Below the pieces are notes generated by a model. The model was given only the letters and a program-made list of their open reading frames with translations. It was not told the origin of the DNA and did no database searches. A stretch of DNA of 8,355 nucleotides from Bacteroidales bacterium UBA4073. GTDB lineage: Bacteria; Bacteroidota; Bacteroidia; Bacteroidales; Tenuifilaceae. A program made the position numbers and the translations under genes. Where the stretch lies: contig DFYV01000042.1 in assembly GCA_002383425.1 (NCBI GenBank), forward strand, positions 1 through 8,355, in the 5' to 3' direction. Position 1 is the first letter of the stretch. Each line of letters starts with the position of its first letter. Of the stretch, positions 7,750 to 8,355 are shown in pieces.

Positions 7750-7793
7750 TTCAGAACCCCTTACCTATCGTAGTTTAATTTGTCGCAAATTTA
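7750..7793 (+). repeat. Dispersed two-part intergenic element, copy C
   Basis: The outer part, TTCAGAACCCCTTACCTA (7750-7767), a 13-bp spacer and the inner part, TGTCGCAAATTTA (7781-7793), have the same order and nearly the same spacing as copy B at the other side of the operon. The 13-bp inner part is identical to B. The inner end faces the heptamer array at 7868-7930, as in the other copies. Unlike B, it does not follow a stop codon but lies about 150 bp upstream of purH, so it is not simply a 3'-end signal. Confidence 0.6.
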
Positions 7794-7808
7794 TAAATTT
7801 TAAATTTG
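7779..7808 (+). promoter_or_regulatory. Possible Bacteroidota-type promoter / AT-rich inverted repeat
   Basis: TTTG (7779-7782) and TAAATTTG (7801-7808) are 18 bp apart and resemble the Bacteroidota -33 TTTG and -7 TAnnTTTG boxes on the plus strand. No plus-strand gene follows. The mirror box CAAATTTA (7786-7793) gives a minus-strand TAAATTTG pointing towards purH, but no TTTG is at the right distance upstream of it. The two boxes form a perfect 8-bp inverted repeat around 7 bp. In such AT-rich DNA this may be chance, or simply part of the intergenic repeat. Confidence 0.25.
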
Positions 7809-7867
7809 TTCACGGTTTCAATATCATTACAGATAGATGATGCAATACATGAATGATTTACAATTAA

Positions 7868-7930
7868 GACGTTAGGCGTAAGACGTTAGGCGTAAGACGT
7901 TAGGCGTAAGACGTTAGGCGTAAGGCGTAA
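7868..7930. repeat. Tandem array of 14-bp unit made of two heptamers
   Basis: Four perfect head-to-tail copies of GACGTTAGGCGTAA (7868-7881, 7882-7895, 7896-7909, 7910-7923) are followed by a half unit, GGCGTAA (7924-7930). Each unit is two related heptamers, GACGTTA and GGCGTAA, so the array is nine heptamers in register. The perfect copies point to recent expansion and probably variable copy number. There are no unique spacers, so it is not a CRISPR array. Confidence 0.9.
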
Positions 7931-7931
7931 G

Positions 7932-7949
7932 AAATATTTATAAATATTT
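7932..7949. repeat. Perfect 18-bp AT-only palindrome
   Basis: AAATATTTATAAATATTT is its own reverse complement and begins two bases after the heptamer array ends. It could form a small cruciform or bind a dimeric protein, but nothing in the sequence shows which; with only A and T, a chance origin is also possible. Confidence 0.6.
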
Positions 7950-8008
7950 GGCTTTTTAGACATAACCCATACATTATGAGCAACAAATTAAGGGTAACAT
8001 ATTGGCTT

Positions 8009-8094
8009 AAGCCCCGAAGGGGCGATAAGAGTATAACATCGGGCGTCAGCCCGATGCCATGCAACAAAACCATATAAAAGCCCCGAAGGGGCGA
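8009..8094. repeat. REP-like hairpin cluster beside the transposase
   Basis: Two identical 17-bp direct copies of AAGCCCCGAAGGGGCGA (8009-8025 and 8078-8094, 69 bp apart) each contain the palindrome GCCCC-GAA-GGGGC. Between them is a different hairpin, CATCGGGC-GTCA-GCCCGATG (8037-8056), with a perfect 8-bp stem and 4-base loop. GC-rich palindromes in an otherwise AT-rich gap, arranged as outer-inner-outer and touching an IS200-like transposase gene, match the layout of REP/BIME elements mobilised by REP-associated tyrosine transposases. The last copy ends five bases before the transposase stop codon. Confidence 0.75.
8076..8092 (-). terminator. Possible terminator formed by a REP hairpin
   Basis: On the minus strand, GCCCC-TTC-GGGGC is followed directly by TTTT, just downstream of the transposase stop codon. 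A 5-bp GC stem with a short T-run could stop transcription of the transposase before it reaches purH. The stem is short and the same hairpin at 8011-8023 lacks the T-run, so the effect may be weak. Confidence 0.4.
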
Positions 8095-8099
8095 CAGTA

Positions 8100-8355
8100 T
8101 TAATCCCACAAGTACCTCTCATCGCATTCAATTCCATGTTCCTTAAGCAATTGCTTAAACTCATCTTCCCATGATACTTTTGTATGATGTTGCTGTTGAT
8201 TCTGAATATATCTCCTTACAATCTCTATCTGTGTTTCCCCTACCGTGAATGCACCATACTTTGATGCCCACTGAAAGTTATACTGGTATTCCAACACCTC
8301 ATTTATCCATTTAGAAGAGCTTGACTTGATTATCCTCAAAAAATCAGACAATGCA
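8100..8355 (-). CDS. IS200-like (Y1, REP-associated) transposase, C-terminal part
   Basis: The reading frame is open to the right edge of the window. The 84 complete codons before the stop are the C-terminal part of a protein whose start and HUH metal-binding motif lie outside. Any start placed at 8351 would be an internal TTG. The visible part has the family's SDFLRIIKSSSSKWINE segment, WASKYGAF, then VRRYIQNQQQHH. The Tyr in RRYIQNQ (codon 8208-8210) sits where Y1 transposases carry the catalytic nucleophile. The C-terminal end, EDEFKQLLKEHGIECDERYLWD, resembles Bacteroidota members. No frameshift or stop is seen in the visible part. The adjacent GC-rich hairpins make a domesticated REP-associated (RAYT) enzyme more likely than an active IS200 element, but that is inference from half a gene. 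Confidence 0.85.
   Translation of the reverse strand, partial: ALSDFLRIIKSSSSKWINEVLEYQYNFQWASKYGAFTVGETQIEIVRRYIQNQQQHHTKVSWEDEFKQLLKEHGIECDERYLWD

Larger units (their letters stand above)
7598..8099. other. Gene-free gap between purH and the transposase
   Basis: About 500 bp without a credible gene. The part nearest purH (7598-7749) must hold the operon's leader and possibly its promoter, but I could not identify a convincing minus-strand pair of TTTG and TAnnTTTG boxes there. Beyond it lie copy C of the two-part element (7750-7793), an AT-rich inverted repeat (7786-7808), a heptamer array (7868-7930), an 18-bp palindrome (7932-7949) and REP-like hairpins (8009-8094). An open frame on the minus strand at 7900-8109 runs through the hairpins and the heptamer array and is not a gene. 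Confidence 0.75.

Noticed and set aside
372..7793. Terminal inverted repeats of a large transposon carrying the whole operon (13-bp TGTCGCAAATTTA in opposite orientation on each side)
   Set aside because: The cargo is a conserved housekeeping operon, and a third copy at 17-86 shows the motif is a dispersed intergenic repeat.
7868..7930. Possible CRISPR array
   Set aside because: Units are contiguous 14-mers with no unique spacers and no cas genes are nearby.
7900..8109. 69-codon minus-strand open frame between the transposase and the heptamer array
   Set aside because: It runs through the REP hairpins and into the 7-bp repeats; its two SPLRG segments are just the repeated GC hairpin translated. 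No family resemblance.

Overview
The window looks like a chromosomal piece of a Bacteroidota bacterium, most likely of the Bacteroidales/Marinilabiliales side. This rests on four things: the gene order purH-mreB-mreC-mreD-mrdA-rodA, proteins that read like that phylum's versions (long RodA, short MreD), start codons with no Shine-Dalgarno-like sequence in front, and AT-rich gaps full of short repeats. No database search was run, so the taxon is inferred.

Layout, left to right. Positions 1-417 hold no gene; they are a repeat-dense gap downstream of rodA. Positions 418-7597 are one tightly packed minus-strand unit. In transcription order it holds purH (last two steps of IMP synthesis), mreB (actin-like filament), mreC and mreD (membrane scaffold), mrdA (PBP2 transpeptidase) and rodA (SEDS glycosyltransferase). 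Gaps are 21 bp (purH/mreB) and 17 bp (mreB/mreC); the remaining junctions overlap by 1, 1 and 17 bp. The five shape genes together encode the elongasome, which builds sidewall peptidoglycan; purH is a metabolic gene at the head of the unit. Positions 7598-8099 are a second gene-free, repeat-rich gap. From 8100 to the right edge lies the C-terminal part of an IS200-like (Y1, RAYT-type) transposase on the minus strand, with REP-like hairpins directly after its stop codon.

The housekeeping operon is ordinary. The unexplained signal is in the two gaps. (i) A short two-part sequence, TTCAGAMCYCCTKACYYA followed after 13-45 bp by TGTCGCA, occurs three times (17-86 plus, 372-416 minus, 7750-7793 plus). 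(ii) Each time its TGTCGCA end faces DNA containing tandem repeats with a 7-bp period, although the heptamer differs between blocks (AAATCCT, TCAAAAT, AATTTAG, TTCTACC, and TTAGGCG alternating with TAAGACG). (iii) The left gap is bracketed by two inverted copies. This suggests a family of dispersed intergenic elements with conserved ends and fast-changing heptamer cores. It is separate from the REP/RAYT system at the right edge.
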